Shown piece after piece: positions 1-13,914 of a DNA stretch of 64,000 nucleotides. The DNA is from Blastobasis lacticolella (lineage: Eukaryota; Arthropoda; Insecta; Lepidoptera; Blastobasidae). The stretch lies in NCBI GenBank assembly GCA_905147135.1, contig LR990046.1:12740501-12804500 (forward strand). The letters are read 5' to 3'. A program made the translations under genes and the position numbers. The notes under the pieces are model-generated. The model did not search any database. It saw only the letters and a program-made list of their open reading frames with translations, and was not told the origin of the DNA. Position 1 is the first letter of the stretch. Every line of letters starts with the position of its first letter.

Positions 1-957
1 TTATACCAAATCTGATATATTGGCGATAGAGAGAGAGAGAGAAATATTTGCTGAGACCATGTCCTCATCGGCAAATTGATCAAGATCAGGTAACGCAGGG
101 CAATAGCAGCATTAAGTAAATTTAATAGAGTAGATATAGTCTCCCAGACCTCGCTAGCAGAAGATCGCTGCTTGGCGACATTGGAATCGATGATGTGCAC
201 AGGATGCACCATCCGAGTTCGTCATTGATGAGGTAATACTTATGTCCAGCGTAAGAGTGTCGGTTGTGGACTAGAATACTGTATAATATCTACTTTCAAA
301 AATTCAAATTACAAGTAAGTGATTAGTTCCTACGTTCCCACGGGGCAACATTAAGACAGAATTATTTTTTCCATTTCTTTCTGTTTTTCCTTTTTTTCTT
401 TTAAACTTTTTTAAAATAATGGAAAGGCAAACGAGCACCTGATGGTAAATGATCATCAACTGGAATTCTAAAAAACACGCTAAAACATTACTTACAGAGC
501 ACCACTATACGTTTGAATATAATCATAGGAAGATACCAAACTAACCATTGTTATAAGTCAAAAAACACTATCAAGGAAAATCCCGTAACCCTGTTACGCA
601 AATGTTAATGTTATCCAGATCCCGGATTCCCACGAGTCGACGCGGGCGCGCCGTGCGCAGCGGCTGCCGCGCCACATGGCCGCTGCGCAGACGCCGCCTT
701 CCGCACTGTTTATTCGCCAACCAAAACAAACAGTACGCGTGACGCATGAGACGGCTCGGTACCAACGGTCGCGCGTACTTCCACGCTGATGGATGAGGGC
801 ACGCCGCGACCTTCCGCGAACCGAGACTGAGGGTCAGACGCTGCGCTCGGAGGTCAGATGTAGTCTCCAATGACGCGTGACGCTTTGTTTTCTGTTAATC
901 TTATGTTAAATAAAATGATTTATGCGTTAGTGCTATGAGAAAGTATGCTCGTGTTAA

Positions 958-1450
958 GTACTAGTGGTCCGGCGCGACTTCGTTCGCGTGGCGTTCTACC
1001 CATACCCTGCCCAACCCTACACATACCTACCCGGCGGTAGGAGTCCGGCGCTACCTGAATCCGTAGGTGTCATTGGTGCATTCCCCCTCTATGACTTTTA
1101 ATGTAAAAAACCTACACCTACCCTCCACCTACCTTACCCTACCCTACCCTTCCTACCCTTTTCTCTTTCATACACACTTTGCCCTGATAATTACAAACAT
1201 AACAAAAAATAATTAGTTAAATTGGTGGAGCCGTTCTAAAATTATACGCGAACAGGATAAATTGGGTTATATTTTATTTTATTTTTATTTTAAATTGGGT
1301 TGAACTCAAATTTTTGAAGATAAAATGTAGCCTATATTACTTGCTGATGTAACTTTAGACAGGTGAATGAATTTTTTAAATCGTATTAGTAGTTTTTGAG
1401 TGTATCAATTACAAACAAACAATCAAATCTTCCCTCTATAAAATATAGAC
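958..1450 (-). repeat. Helitron-like fragment with CCCTA-rich tract
   Basis: Starts ACTAGTGGTCCGGCGCGACT and continues TTCGTTCGCGTGGCG, the reverse of typical lepidopteran Helitron 3' ends. It has a long (CCTACC/CCCTA)n stretch to about 1160 and then the body words TGTAGCCTATATTACTTGCT and TTAGTAGTTTTTGAG. No RepHel coding. Confidence 0.5.
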
Positions 1451-1664
1451 ATAAAAGTTTATAATATGGAGGTATATTGTCCTTAAACTCTCTAAAAAAC
1501 TATCCTTAGTGAATGAAGTTGGAGAAAAAGATGAAAACTAACGACACATTTTATCGGAGTCACCGCGTCGAGCTGGTAGTCCTACTGTAGCACTTACGAA
1601 GATTCCTTTCATCGAGCTACAAATCGCGGACACAAGCTGATAAGTGAGTAAATAAAGCGCTTTA

Positions 1665-2015
1665 TTGTCGTCATCATTATCGTCATCATCTTGGCGTTAA
1701 TGTCCCGGTTGTGCTTTCTCGCACGAGGGCCCGGGCTCCGCCTTGACCATGATCCAGGATTTGGCAGGTCAGGTAATTACAGTGGAGCGACTGAATTACA
1801 GTGGAGCGACTGCTATCTGACCTCTATGACCCTGATACCAGGGGAACCTGACCAGATTGGATCATGGTCGCAGTCGCATGAATTTTCAGGTTTCATCACG
1901 ATGTTTTCCTTCACCGTAAGAGCATCGGTTAGCATTCAACTAATCTAAGTACATAACTCAAAAAACAGTCATTGGTACATGGCCGGAGCGGGATTCGAAC
2001 CCGGTTTAATTATAC
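1665..2015 (-). repeat. tRNA-derived SINE, copy 1
   Basis: Minus-strand element whose tRNA-like head is at the right end: a B-box-like GGGTTCGAATCCCGCTCCGG is seen on the complement of 1981-2008. The body shares long stretches with copies at 2597-2955 and 43425-43590 (for example TTGACCATGATCCAGGATTT). A 19-bp tandem duplication (AATTACAGTGGAGCGACTG, 1775-1793 and 1794-1812) is unique to this copy. A CAT-rich run marks the tail side. Confidence 0.65.
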
Positions 2016-2024
2016 AATCATCAT

Positions 2025-2290
2025 CATCATACAGCCAATAACAGTCCAGTGTTTACACTTAAGGCCTCTTCAAGGCCTCCGAAAGGGAAGGTTATCGCCA
2101 TAATGTACACGCTGGCAGGCGAGTTTTAGATCGCAGTTTGATAATTATAACAATGGAAAATGCTGCTGCTCATTTTCCAGCGTACGGAGACTAGATATTT
2201 GTCTCGAAAACATTAATCGCCTTATACGTCACCCACGAGTGTAAAGGGCTGGTGCTATTCTACTCTGCCGGACACCACACAGCCATAATA
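2025..2290 (-). repeat. Dispersed repeat family B, copy 1
   Basis: About 260 bp sharing order and sequence with the copies at 8908-9165, 34787-35042 and 41110-41385: GTGTGGTGTCCGGC head, AGAATAGCACCA, TCATGGGTGTCGTACAAGGC, GGAAAATGGGCAGCAGCATT and a GATGATGAT tail. The tail and lack of coding suggest a SINE or a LINE 3' end mobilised in trans. Confidence 0.65.
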
Positions 2291-2596
2291 AGATAAGAGG
2301 TAACCATACAATACCTAGAGCAAAAAGCAAGCAAGCTGCATATGCATAAGCTCAACTAGCGTGTACAACTGTATCGCCAGAACAAACGCTCGCCGATCAC
2401 GGCACAGTGCAACAACTTCTTGTCCGAGTCAGCGGAACAATGTCTAGTCATAACAATGTGTTCACGGAGACAACACCGTAAGTAAGCCAACAAAGTAAGA
2501 ACAAACGGTGAAACCGTTCGTCGCGCGATTTTTCTTTTGCCGACCATTTAGTGCATTATTTATGAGTCTATTTATAGTATAGAGAGATAATAAATA

Positions 2597-2955
2597 ATCA
2601 TCGTGGCGTTAATGTTCTGGTTGTGCTCACGCGCACGGCCAGGGGTCCGTCTTGACCATGATCTAGGATTTGGCAGATCAGATAATTACAGTAGAGCGAC
2701 CGCCATCTGACCTCCGTGACCCTGCTTCAAGAGGAAGCTGAACAGATTTGATCATGGTAACACATTCAGTTGCCTGAATGTGCAGGTTTCATCACGATGT
2801 TTTCCCTCACCGTAAGAGCATCGGTGTGCATTCAACTAATTTACATAACTCAGCAAAGAGTCATTGGTACATGGCCGCAATGGGATTCGAAGCCGGTACG
2901 TCTCAGTTACGAGTCGGATACCTTAACCACTTGGCCACTGACGCTTCTGTATGGT
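2597..2955 (-). repeat. tRNA-derived SINE, copy 2 (with A and B boxes)
   Basis: On the minus strand the head reads CAGTGGCCAAGTGGTTAAGG (A-box region) followed by GGCTTCGAATCCC (B-box region), spaced as in a Ser/Leu-type tRNA. The stems do not form a complete cloverleaf, so this is a SINE head and not a functional tRNA gene. The body matches copy 1. Confidence 0.7.
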
Positions 2956-4484
2956 ATAGCGAGATAAGTGCAAGCAACTTAATCGATAGAGTCGATCCTG
3001 ATAATCGTATCAAAAAATTAAAATATAACAACAGGGGATACCTAAATCAATTAACACTACTAGTGGTCTATGTATGAGTATAGATGTACATTTTTGTACA
3101 TCAATAGGTATCCACCTATTCTCAGTCTCCATAAAAAACATAAAAAGCTTAGCAACGTTTTCTATTGTTAATTTTCGACACCGCGATTTGCGATCCTGCC
3201 TGCCGACCGTGAAGAAAATCGGTATCAACAGCCTTATGGATGATTAACACAACAGTTAACCATGTATGCGGTACATGATATCAAAGCAAAAGCCGTTGTG
3301 AGGGATCGCCACTTGAGACAATTACTCGATAATATGTCTGAGATACGCAATCTGTAAGGATCCCTCATAAAACCACAGTTATGAGCAACACACCAAACTG
3401 CTTCTTGATACATTCAACAAATCAATATAGGTATTTCTTTCTTTTAGCCATGGTTACTCTTCAGGAATCATCATCATAACCACTAAGTACTTGCCCCGTA
3501 TCCAAATCTCACCCTGTATAAACAAGGTGGTACAAAAGCACCCGAAAAGCGTGAGTATTCATACGGTATAGTCGAGGAGTCAGGCGGGTATTTTCACGAA
3601 ATGCGGGTCGCGCGGACCCCGCCCGACGGCATTCCACCGCTCCTTGCCTGGCTGCTGGACTATTAATAAAATTCCAACACTCAGATACGTTTCATCACGT
3701 TTATCAAACCGCCTCAATGCAATCATTTACCTAGAGTACCTATTGTCTTGGACCGTAGGTACCTAGCTATCGGGGATCTGTGATCTGACACAGAGTAACA
3801 CTGGGTTCGCGTGTCTGTGATATGGCAAAGTTCGTTCAGTTACCCTTCTTTTATATGAAATCTAGATTGACGGATTGTGACGAAGGTGGACGTAGTAATG
3901 GCGGTTGTATATTAAATAAGGATTATTGTATGTATTTTATTCGGTGAAATAAAATAAGGCTCTGTATTTTTTTCGGGTGACGTATGTATGTTTTTGCGTC
4001 AGTCAAATTATGTCAGTGTAAGTACAGTACAGTACAGAAGTTAAATAATGATGCCACACTACAGGACTATACCTAATCTCTATCTGGCTGGGCACTTGTA
4101 AGCAGGTATCTACTGTAGTTCTTTATACTAAGTATTCACTCATAAATCATAGCTACCAGGTGAAAGCGGCTACTGAACTTGAACAGGTCAAAGCTTATTA
4201 CTCTAGGTATTATGGTTTACCGCACCATAAAATATCCCCGGTAATAAATATAAAGGTAACTAGGTACTAGATTCGATATTCATACTTTAACGATATATTA
4301 GTATCTATAAGTACAATATAGTTGACTCGATATTTAAAAATCCGGGCAAGACGTATTGTGCCACGTGCAGTGTAAGTGTGCTTTGAAGCTAAATATATCG
4401 GAAACGAAAAATTTAATCCAAAAAGTTCTTTGCGTACCCTTAATGATTTTAAAGGACCAATCCAACACACACGACACAGTACCA

Positions 4485-4600
4485 GTAAGATCGCAAAGAA
4501 GCCTACGGCCCGCCTGATGGTAAGCAGTCACCGCAGCCTATACCAGCGTTTCCAGGGGACCCACGCGTTGGACATCACAATGGATTATACACGAAAATTT
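4485..4600 (+). repeat. Jockey 3'-tail scrap
   Basis: Shares ACGGCCCGCCTGATGGTAAG, CAGTCACCGCAGCCTAT and ACCCACGCGTTG with the 3' non-coding end of the LINE at 26285-26935, same relative orientation. Comparable scraps are at 43085-43165 (opposite strand) and weakly at 5100-5160. Confidence 0.5.
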
Positions 4601-5384
4601 GCGCGGTACTAAATTAAAAGTAATTTTAAAAGATTTACATTACAACTTTGTCGGCGTGAATATTCTGTATTACCATACCAAATTTCAGCTGTCTGGTACT
4701 AATAGTTTTTGAGGTAAGTCGCGGACGAAAAGACCGCGACTGACGGACATGGTGAGGCGAATCTAACCTTGGTTTACTACAGAACCCTAAAAATACACGA
4801 AAAACATGGACAAGCAATTAGTACAGCGATATAAAAACATGACACCAAATTTATACTAGAAAAAATATCGCAGAAATCTTGTTATGCAATTAATCTCCTA
4901 ATGATTTTCCAATTAGTCTGTCCATAAATTAATTTGTTTATGGTGGCAATTTTGTTATAACGATGGACTATTAAGTATAAAAACTACGGTAAGAGTGCCA
5001 ATTCCACACCTTATAACTTAAATCCAATTAATATCGATAAGGCGAATAATTTATTAACATCTGGATCTGGAATTTCTATTTCCATTTTTTTAACCACTAA
5101 GATGGCAAACAAGATTTCGATATGCCTAATGGTAAACCGTTACCGCAATGGAGTATCCGTTGGTAAAAGCACGCATCCAACTTAATAAATTACTGCGTGA
5201 GGTACCAGACTGCAATGAAAATATGCATAAAAATGTTTAATGTTCTCTGAAAATTGTACCTAAGTAGTAAGTAGTTTGTAGCTGTAATTTATTACCTAAC
5301 TTGTGCAACGCATTAGTTTTAAACTGTAATGTTGTATAACGTACGAATAAATAAATAAATAAATCACTCACGTGCTGCAAATAC

Positions 5385-5480
5385 CTTTTTACCTATTTCT
5401 TGAGGAACCCATGTTGTACTCTCTAGGAAAAACCTCTCCACGGAGTTTATTAACCTTATATTGGTGTTGGATGTTGTTTC
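5385..5480 (-). repeat. Jockey LINE scrap
   Basis: TTCTTGAGGAACCCATGTTG and CTCTAGGAAAAACCTCTCCA match the LINE copy at 26400-26460 (which encodes LWNELHGEVFPGEYN on the minus strand). Preceded by a short (AATA)n run at 5345-5363. Confidence 0.5.
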
Positions 5481-6339
5481 CAATCCATCAATAAAATGTT
5501 GCCAGAATACATATCTACTTCATACTCCATAGTTAGGTACACTGAAGTATAAACAGCTACCTAATAGGTACACATATGTGAAATATTCTACTAATAAAAA
5601 CTCACTACTGCATATCAAACCAGTTATGATAATAAAATTAATCCAATTTGGCTATTAGCTCACGTTCAACTGACATCATGGACACAGTAGAGTCTCGCTA
5701 AGTGAATTTTCGTTTAGCACAAGACTACATAAAGCTAGTACAAGACAAGTATACCTACAGCAACTACATATCTTAGTATTTTTTTAATGGGTAGACAACT
5801 CTGTTACTACCGAACCGATTTCAATTTATTCGATTTTTTCTTTAGACTAAACTATTCCCCGGTCAATTGGCTTTTTGTTTTTATTGCTTGTATTAAAAGC
5901 TGTTGGTTTTTCATATTAATAACAATAAAATAAATTATAAGTAAAAGGTTCATAAGGCATTTATTTAAAATTAAAAATCATAAGCTGGAGATCTTCTGAC
6001 TGAAAACCACGTAGATAGATTTTTGTAAGAATTAAGGAACACAGTCCTTACTGTATTTAACTACACCCACAGGCGCCATACGGGTACGATACAAAAACGA
6101 TAATCATAGCTTCAATTCGAATCTTGTTCTTCACGCCCCTCTAAAGATCCTAACAGTGAAATTTATTTATTGGTTACATACCTACGCATCGGCTCCTGTC
6201 TGTAATTATCGGTCTGGTTGTAATACAATACAAATATATATTTTTTTACGTTGATTTTACAAACCCATGTGAAGTCGAGGTGGGCCGCTACGATGATTAT
6301 ATCATGGTGTCAATACAAATTTTACTCAGTAACATTATA

Positions 6340-6565
6340 AATGTGAAGGTTTGTAAGGATATAGGTATGTTTGGATGTTTGTTACTCCTTCACACAAAAA
6401 CAACTGAATAGATTTTGATGAAATTTGGCAGTACTATAGCTCTCAATCCAGAATAGAAAATAGGCTATGCTTTATTCCGGAATCTAATGTGGTTCCCAAG
6501 GGAACGGGTCAAAAAGGAAAAAACCGGATTTTACGCGGACGATGTTGCAGGCTTTTGAGAGAGTT
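6340..6565 (+). repeat. Helitron-like or related dispersed repeat body
   Basis: Contains ACTCCTTCACACAAAAACAA, TGAATAGATTTTGATGAAAT, TTGGCAGTACTATAG and AAAATAGGCTATGCTTTATT, ending CCGGATTTTACGCGGACGAT. This word order is typical of abundant lepidopteran Helitron 3' regions. No coding. Confidence 0.5.
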
Positions 6566-8907
6566 GGTTTATAAATAAAATCATTATATTTTAATTATAA
6601 ATCGTTGCTTGAAACTGAAGAGCGTTGTGTGGTATAAAGAATAAATATGATAATATAATAATCTTTTCAGTTTTCAGAGTTCACAGACTCTGATCAACAG
6701 CATCTGGCAGTCTATAAGCAATTGCCAATAATGTTTATTTAGGTAGTAATGAATTGAGAAACTTGTTCAAAGTTATTTAGGTATGCATGTCTAGACCCAA
6801 ATAGATTCGGTTTAAGACTAATGACTTATGAAAGTATGCAAGAATGTGGTCCTAGCAATAATTCTCGACGAATTCTTTAGATAGGTTTTTTCGTTGCGTT
6901 TTGAGAATTATTATCAATAAAGTGAAATACCGTTTTTTGAATCACTTCATAAATGTTTACGTAGGTTCGTACATGTAGGTACGTAATTGCAAATAGCTCA
7001 GCTATTTTCCTTAAAAACATGATTCAATTGCTTGTTTTGTAAAGAGAAACAATGGCCATAGAATCAGTTAAAACTCTTGAAGAACTTTACGAGTGAGGGA
7101 AACAATGGTTGGTTGATCCCTGCGCGTAGCTACCTATAAAATATGGAAAACGGAAGCACACAAACTGAGTAAACCTTTTAGGGTTTATGGTATGCGACTC
7201 GATAAAGCTCGGACGCGGTGTCTAGCTGGCTCTCGAATGGCCCTGTTTGGCCCTTAAAAGGTCGCTAGGCAAGCACGTTATGGCCTATGTTTCACCGAGA
7301 AACATGCGCACGCACAGCCCCATACACGGGCAGCGAGATCCTTCCTCCGACTGCAAGTCTGGGATTATAAAGCCTCCCTCAACACGAGCCGTAACGTCAT
7401 AAAATTTAAATAGAGCCAGTGCCAATCACCTCTCCAGTGCATAATAACTTTTAATGTTATCCTCCGCAATATCATTTACATAAGCACGTTCAAGGCAACG
7501 CGAGCTTTTTAAGTTCGACGCTCCATTGTTTTCGGGTCGCTTTTGTTCCAACTTTTAGAAGCAGCGACAGGTATTTAATTTAAAACATGTTTTGCCTCTT
7601 TTAAATATAGACGTAATAAGTGAAAACAACATGATTATTTAAATAAAATCATCCAGATTTTAACAAATTACCCAGGTAGATACATTGACCGCCCTGCGGC
7701 GGGTACGGCCATGCACTTATAAGTCACGTCACGGCGATTCGGCGCTAACCCGCCGCTTGACCCGACGAGTATTTCTTTACACAGTTTCATATACTAAAAG
7801 CCGTATTGTGCACGGCTACAAAAGAACGCCTTACAATTCCGCCGGAGGGTTTGGAAACCCTTCAAGGCTCGGGGGTAACGGGGCATTTAATATCTGCCGT
7901 CGAGACGTTCTGTCGCCAAACATTTGACTTGAGATTTCTCTGCGCACGACGTTACCGTGTTTTTTGTGCAAACGCCAACCTTTTCCGGATTTCGTATATG
8001 GAAATCAGTTCCACGATAAATAAGTTCGAAAAATATGCGCAAAAATCTTGTTTATGTTACGTTTGTAATCTGGAAGAAATAGGGATGCGCCACGACGCAA
8101 AATTGATTTAAGTATGAATTTATTCCGTTTTGTTTTTACACAAATGAAACAAAAATACCACGTCTAAGGAGCGCATACCCAAAGCGTACATACAGCTCAT
8201 CGCCGACGTGGTCAGATTTATACGGGCACGAATTATTATTCCCACATCCCACCGTTCTAACAAAACCGCGACCGCCCGCGTAACTCGACAAAGCCACAAA
8301 AGAAATTCAGTAACGGCATTACTCTTCTTCAGCCGGGAATAACATTGTCCGCGGGGACGCGCCGACGCGACCACCTGTACCACCTGCTTCTAATTAAAAC
8401 TGGTGGTTCCGCGATAAATTCGCAGGCCAAAACAACAGGAACTCCTCCCCCCCCCCCTGCTCACCCTAACACCCCCAAAACTTATTGTCGACAAGAGCGC
8501 TTGCCTCAGCGAGAATTGAAAACGTTCTAATTGGACATGAAATATGAGAATTAACGTTTTCTTCGCGTTAAAGGGGATAATGGACCCAGGTTGCTGAGTG
8601 GAGTTGACGAGTTGCAATAATATCAGATATAAATACGTGATATATGACAGTAAGCTTTCAGATTTAGTACATGTTGTTTCTTGGCAACGTGCAATGCAAC
8701 AACATGCACTGAAGCTTAGCTAAATAAACCACATCAGAGTAAATAAACTCACGTTTCGTCGACAAATAAACGAGAGACACAAAACCAACGAAATTTCAAA
8801 CCAAAAGTAAATTAGGTAAGTACGTATTTCGTATTGCTATATATATGTTGAATGATACAGAGTGATACAGATACAGAAAATGTGAATTTATCGCGATTAT
8901 AAAGGGT

Positions 8908-9165
8908 ATCTGGCCGTGTGGTGTCCGGCGGAGTAGAATAGCACCAACCCCTTACGCTCATGGGTGTCGTACAAGGCGACTAATGTTTTCGAGGCAAAAG
9001 ATCAAAAGTCTCCGTAGTCTGGAAAATGGGCAGCAGCATTTTCCATTGTATATTGAAACACTGCGATCTCCAACCCGCCTGCCAAGCGTGGAGATTAGGG
9101 CAATAACCTCCCCATTCGTGGCCCTAAGTCTTGTAGTGGATTGTTACGGGCTGTGATGATGATAA
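8908..9165 (+). repeat. Dispersed repeat family B, copy 2
   Basis: Near-complete copy ending in TGATGATGAT. It agrees closely with the copy at 41110-41385 over the whole length, with only scattered substitutions visible by eye, so the family was active fairly recently. Confidence 0.7.
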
Positions 9166-9321
9166 AGGGTATCATTATTGTTCATCAACACCTATTTTAC
9201 AGGTTCGGTAAATGAGACAGTCGTTACTTGGTAACATAAATTAGTTAAACATTATGGATTGGTCTGTTATGTTATTTCTATCCAAGTCACGTTAGTAAAA
9301 GACAACCATTTAAATAATCGT

Positions 9322-10509
9322 AAAGAGAAATGCTCTGTAATTAGTAGGCTCTATAGAAATAACGGAAGGATATATCCAAAAATCAAGTAGCCACCGACTT
9401 ACTGTAGTGTATGAAATTATTAGCTGGGCTGATAACATCGCGGCCGTTTCCGACCGCCCGCAGTTGCATACTAATGTCCAGCTCGGGATTTCGCCTCAAA
9501 GTTGCCGCATACCCATCGGAATTTGGAACCATTATGATTAAAAAACGCCGCCTAATAATCTAGCTAGGCTAAAAAATATAAAACTGAAATAATATTTACG
9601 GTCAACATTTACCTGAGGATACTTCGGGGAGGAGCGAAAATTCATAAGATCTGATCCAATAAACGTCCTGCGAAATAACGCCTAAACCAGCAAGAAATTA
9701 TATCAAAGTTTAGGTACTTACCTACTTATAATAGTACTGGCTTCCTAATATTATGAGGAGGTCGAGTGTGACACGTGATGTCGTCTTCGTTACATCGAAT
9801 CATTTTATATTTTATTTTGTACGAATGGTCTTTGGAGGAACAGTGGAAGAAACTTTTTAGTTTACGGCTTACGCGATAGATACTTAAGTAGGTACGTAAA
9901 AAACATAGATACTCGTATTTATTTATTATATAACTACTAAGTTCATAGAAACTGGCATGAATCATTCACTGTTTAGCATATTCCGGCGAGACATCGCGAT
10001 GTAAAATTGTAAAGCAGGATTCAAATTTTTTAAAGGAAATTTCCACAGGAAGTTTTTATCTTTCGATAGGTATTGTAATGTTTATCCGTAAGGGAGATAA
10101 GTAATGCACCTAAATAGTTAAATCTATGAAAAATATCATCGTCAGTTTCTTGAACTCGAGCCTCCTCCATATCAACGGATAGATTAGCCTGACCACGCTT
10201 GGCCGACGTCGTGAATCCCCACCATTGCGATTCAATATTCTTTTGGCCTCTAGATTATTAGGCGGTTCCTTTTGATATACCTAATGGTTCCAAATTCCGA
10301 TGCGGCAAGTTTGAGGCAAAATCCCAAGCTTCAAACTTAGTATGCAACTGCGGGCGGTCGGAAACGCTCGCGATATTATCTGCCCAGCTAATGATTGTAT
10401 GCAGTACATTATGTCGGTGGCTACTTCATTTTTGGATATACCCTTTTTCTTTCAATGCAAATTCTTGCAATTTCTATGGAGCCTACTAACTACAGAGTAT
10501 TTTTCTTTT
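9322..10509. repeat. Long inverted repeat pair, arms about 245-260 bp
   Basis: Left arm 9322-9564 and right arm 10250-10509 are reverse complements over nearly their full length with scattered differences. A 28-bp stretch is identical (9446-9473 versus 10338-10365, containing GCAACTGCGGGCGGTCGGAA). The 685-bp centre is AT-rich and has no recognised protein. It may be a foldback transposon or an inverted duplication of a dispersed repeat. Confidence 0.75.
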
Positions 10510-12094
10510 GGTTGGAAGCTTATAGTTAATGCCTTATTTATATGGGATGGAAATAACCAATTCTAACTAATATATGTTACCTAAATAACTACTGTCTTCG
10601 CTGCCGAACTTGTATTATCTGTATCTCTAGTGGTGATTAAATAAGAAATACTGCTGCCTATTTCCTGGACTGCAGAGTTTGTAGGTGCATGGTGACAACT
10701 GACGTTGTCATGCACGATTTTAACCACCAGACATTAACAATGTGTACCAATTGCAAATTGTGTTGCGTGGAAAACATTATATAATTACCTACTTAAAACA
10801 GTACATATGGTAAAAAATAAATTAGCCTTACCATGTAGGTACTATTGTTACTATACTATATCGAGGACATGCCCTGGAACCACATAGAAACACACTTTCC
10901 TAATGGATCTGTCTGCTACGGTAGTTGTAGAAGCTCAGGGGAATATCCTCCATTTTGGAAACTAGCCGCAGCAACGCGATGGCAGCGGTGACCCGCATCG
11001 CTCGTAAATCCGCACTCGCGCTCGTCCCACCGAATAACCGATATATTCCGCTGAGATGTCACCAGCCCCTACTACACGATCAAACCTGTTACCGAAGTAA
11101 CTTGATCCGTTCAACACGCCTTTATCGTCGTTTGACAGCTTTGTGTAACTGACAGCTGTTTACTGTGTGCTAAATATTTTTTGTTGGACCCCAACATAGG
11201 GACCGAAGTAGATTTTCTATGATTGGATGCAGCTAAAAGCGTAGCATTCATCTCCTAAGGTGAAATGTAATTAAAAAACAATAACGGTCGTAGTTTTGGA
11301 GGTAACCCCGAAACTTCACCTTGGGGTGGGCCTTAATATTGCATAATAAAAAATGCATATAATATGAAGCTGTGAAACTCATCTCAAAGTGAAGTCTATT
11401 TCAGAGATACCGCTTTCCGTTTACACGTTCAATAAAAATAATTACCACATTTTACATCAAGTGAAGGGCACCGCTTGTTGAGCCGCCGACGAACTGAGTG
11501 CGAGCTAAAATAGCAGTCTCCTTGAGATTCGGCAGTATTGCAATTCTTCTCACAGACGATAATATAGACCGACTGAAAATTTGTAAATTTTACATGTCCG
11601 GTCAGGTATTAAGAACCAGGTCTTATTTAGCGCCCTGACCTTACACAAGTCATGTATACATATTCATTTGACATAAATGCACTTTAATTCCAATATTCCA
11701 CTTGTTTTTAACTTTTCAGTTTTTAGTAGCAAGGGGTTTTTAGTTCTTGAACTATTTTATTATCATTATACACGAGAAATTGGCATTCGCGTAGATTGGT
11801 TGTTGCGTAGGCGTTGAAAGGGTTAAGTAGAGGTCTGTCCACCTTCAACCAATAAGATGAGAGTAAGAAGGTAGGTATATATTGTATTGCTCTTAACTGT
11901 TATAAATATTACGCAGCGAAATCAGGAACGATAACAAATTCGATCATCGACATCGAAATTCGGCACAGTTCTCGAGTGAATAGCGTTTCGTTCTGCTTTT
12001 GGCGTTACTAACTTCTTTGTTTGAGCTAATTCGCCCGAGAACTGTCTATACGATTTAATGTATTTCGATTTACTTCGACAAGGTTCTATCACGA

Positions 12095-12124
12095 TTATAT
12101 ACGAGCGTGAACGCTCGTATATAA
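12095..12124. repeat. Perfect hairpin, 13-bp stem
   Basis: TTATATACGAGCG, loop TGAA, then the exact complement CGCTCGTATATAA. It is isolated, in non-repetitive DNA. Confidence 0.7.
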
Positions 12125-13914
12125 GGCGTTCCATCAAAATTACGTAACTTCGACCAATCTAGACAGATTTCAGAAAACGAAGCCGGACGAATAGTAGGGG
12201 CTCTTGGTCATGCTGTAAATCTTGCACTGCCCCATCCATACACTTCCTAGGTGTCTTTGCGGGTAATAAGATACTTTAATGGTATTTATTTGCATATGCT
12301 GCCGTGTACAAATAGTGGAATACAACTCCGTTACAACATTGAGATGGATTTATTACCGCACACATGGGGGAAGAAATACTAGCATCTTCCATGACAGCAC
12401 AGTTACAGAGTCGCATAAAAGATGTGTGTACTGTATGACTGTGCTATATCTACAATAATTTGTACAGGAAAATACAATGCAACTCACTAATTTTCAATTA
12501 GTTATAAGTTCACAAATAATGCTAGCACACAAACCCGATGTCAAAGACACAGCCCGATGTGGAGCATAAAACAGAATATTATGTAGTGCACTTATGTCAT
12601 GACGCATCGCTCGGGTATGACCTAAAAACCGCTAGCCCAGATTAGTGGGGCAGGATTCGAAGCGATGTACCCAGCTAGTGTATTAACCTGAGTAAATTGA
12701 AAACCACGTTTTATTTTTTTAAATGTACGTGCATGTAGTGCCTAATAGTTATATACGTAACAGTCCCTACATGAGATTTCTATAGGCCGCCATCAACAGA
12801 TTAAATTAAGAGAATTAATTATGACGAATGGCTGGATAATGTGACGTAATGGAAATAAATTAACATTTATTAATAATCAATTTCGATGGACACGAGCAAA
12901 ATAAAAATCATAAATTACGCGTCACCTACCTATCTAGGTGGTTTTTGTACGACTGCAAAAAACAAATTAATTACACGACGGAATATTTTTATGACTTAAT
13001 ATATATGAGGAATAGCATAATGCTACCCTACCTGTTCATCGTCAACAGCCGACTGTACCATCAGTTGTTGGACATGATTCTTCTATAGGTATATACGTTT
13101 AAAAGTAGTAATCGCCAAGTTTTTATTTACTTTACAATGTTTAAACATATTTTTTATGACACTACTTACATACGGTTTAGAGTATTACCGCTATAAATCT
13201 ACGCTTTTATATGTCATGCAAACATGCAAGCGAGCCATCAGGATGGTAATAGCAAAACCTGGGGCATCGCCAATTGGTTTGCAATAGTTGTTTGTGGCGA
13301 CTTGAAAATCGCTGTTTTGTAATACATAACAGTAAACTAATGTCGACAGCTACGATGGCTTACGATGCGAAAATGCTGAAGACCGGGCAAAGAGTAGGTA
13401 AGCGGGCTCTGTTAGGAAACCATGATGGGACGCTAGGGATGATGATGATGACAACAAAAAACTGATCTAGAGAAGCTTTTTCCAGCTTCGCAATCTGCGA
13501 AGTGGAGTTTCACGTGCTGTTGATGTAGTTATAGAAAACGTTAGTCTACTCTACACTCTACAAAGGCTCGATTAGTACCTAAACCATACGTTAATTAATT
13601 TACAGCCAGATCTGTCAATATATGCGTCTGATCTGATATGTTTTTAAGACAGATATACCACATTCTGGAAATCGCGGTACGTGAAAATATACCTACTTCA
13701 CAGAAACTGATGCTGCCCTATTTTCTGCAGGTCAGCAAGAAAGCAGTATATGCCAGAAAATTGGGCAGCATAACTTTCTCTACCAAACCATATGGCCAAC
13801 AGACATGTAAATCTTGTTATTACGACAACATAGTGGCCCAAAACCCTATGTCGAACTACCAAGCCACACGAGCACAGAACCCTGTCCGCGTCCATCCAAA
13901 TATTTGGCTAAACA

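Noticed and set aside
30..45. GA microsatellite as a regulatory GAGA element
   Set aside because: A short simple repeat at the window edge with no other promoter signal.
2871..2945. tRNA gene on the minus strand
   Set aside because: A- and B-box-like words are present, but the cloverleaf stems do not pair fully and the sequence runs on into a SINE body shared with other copies.
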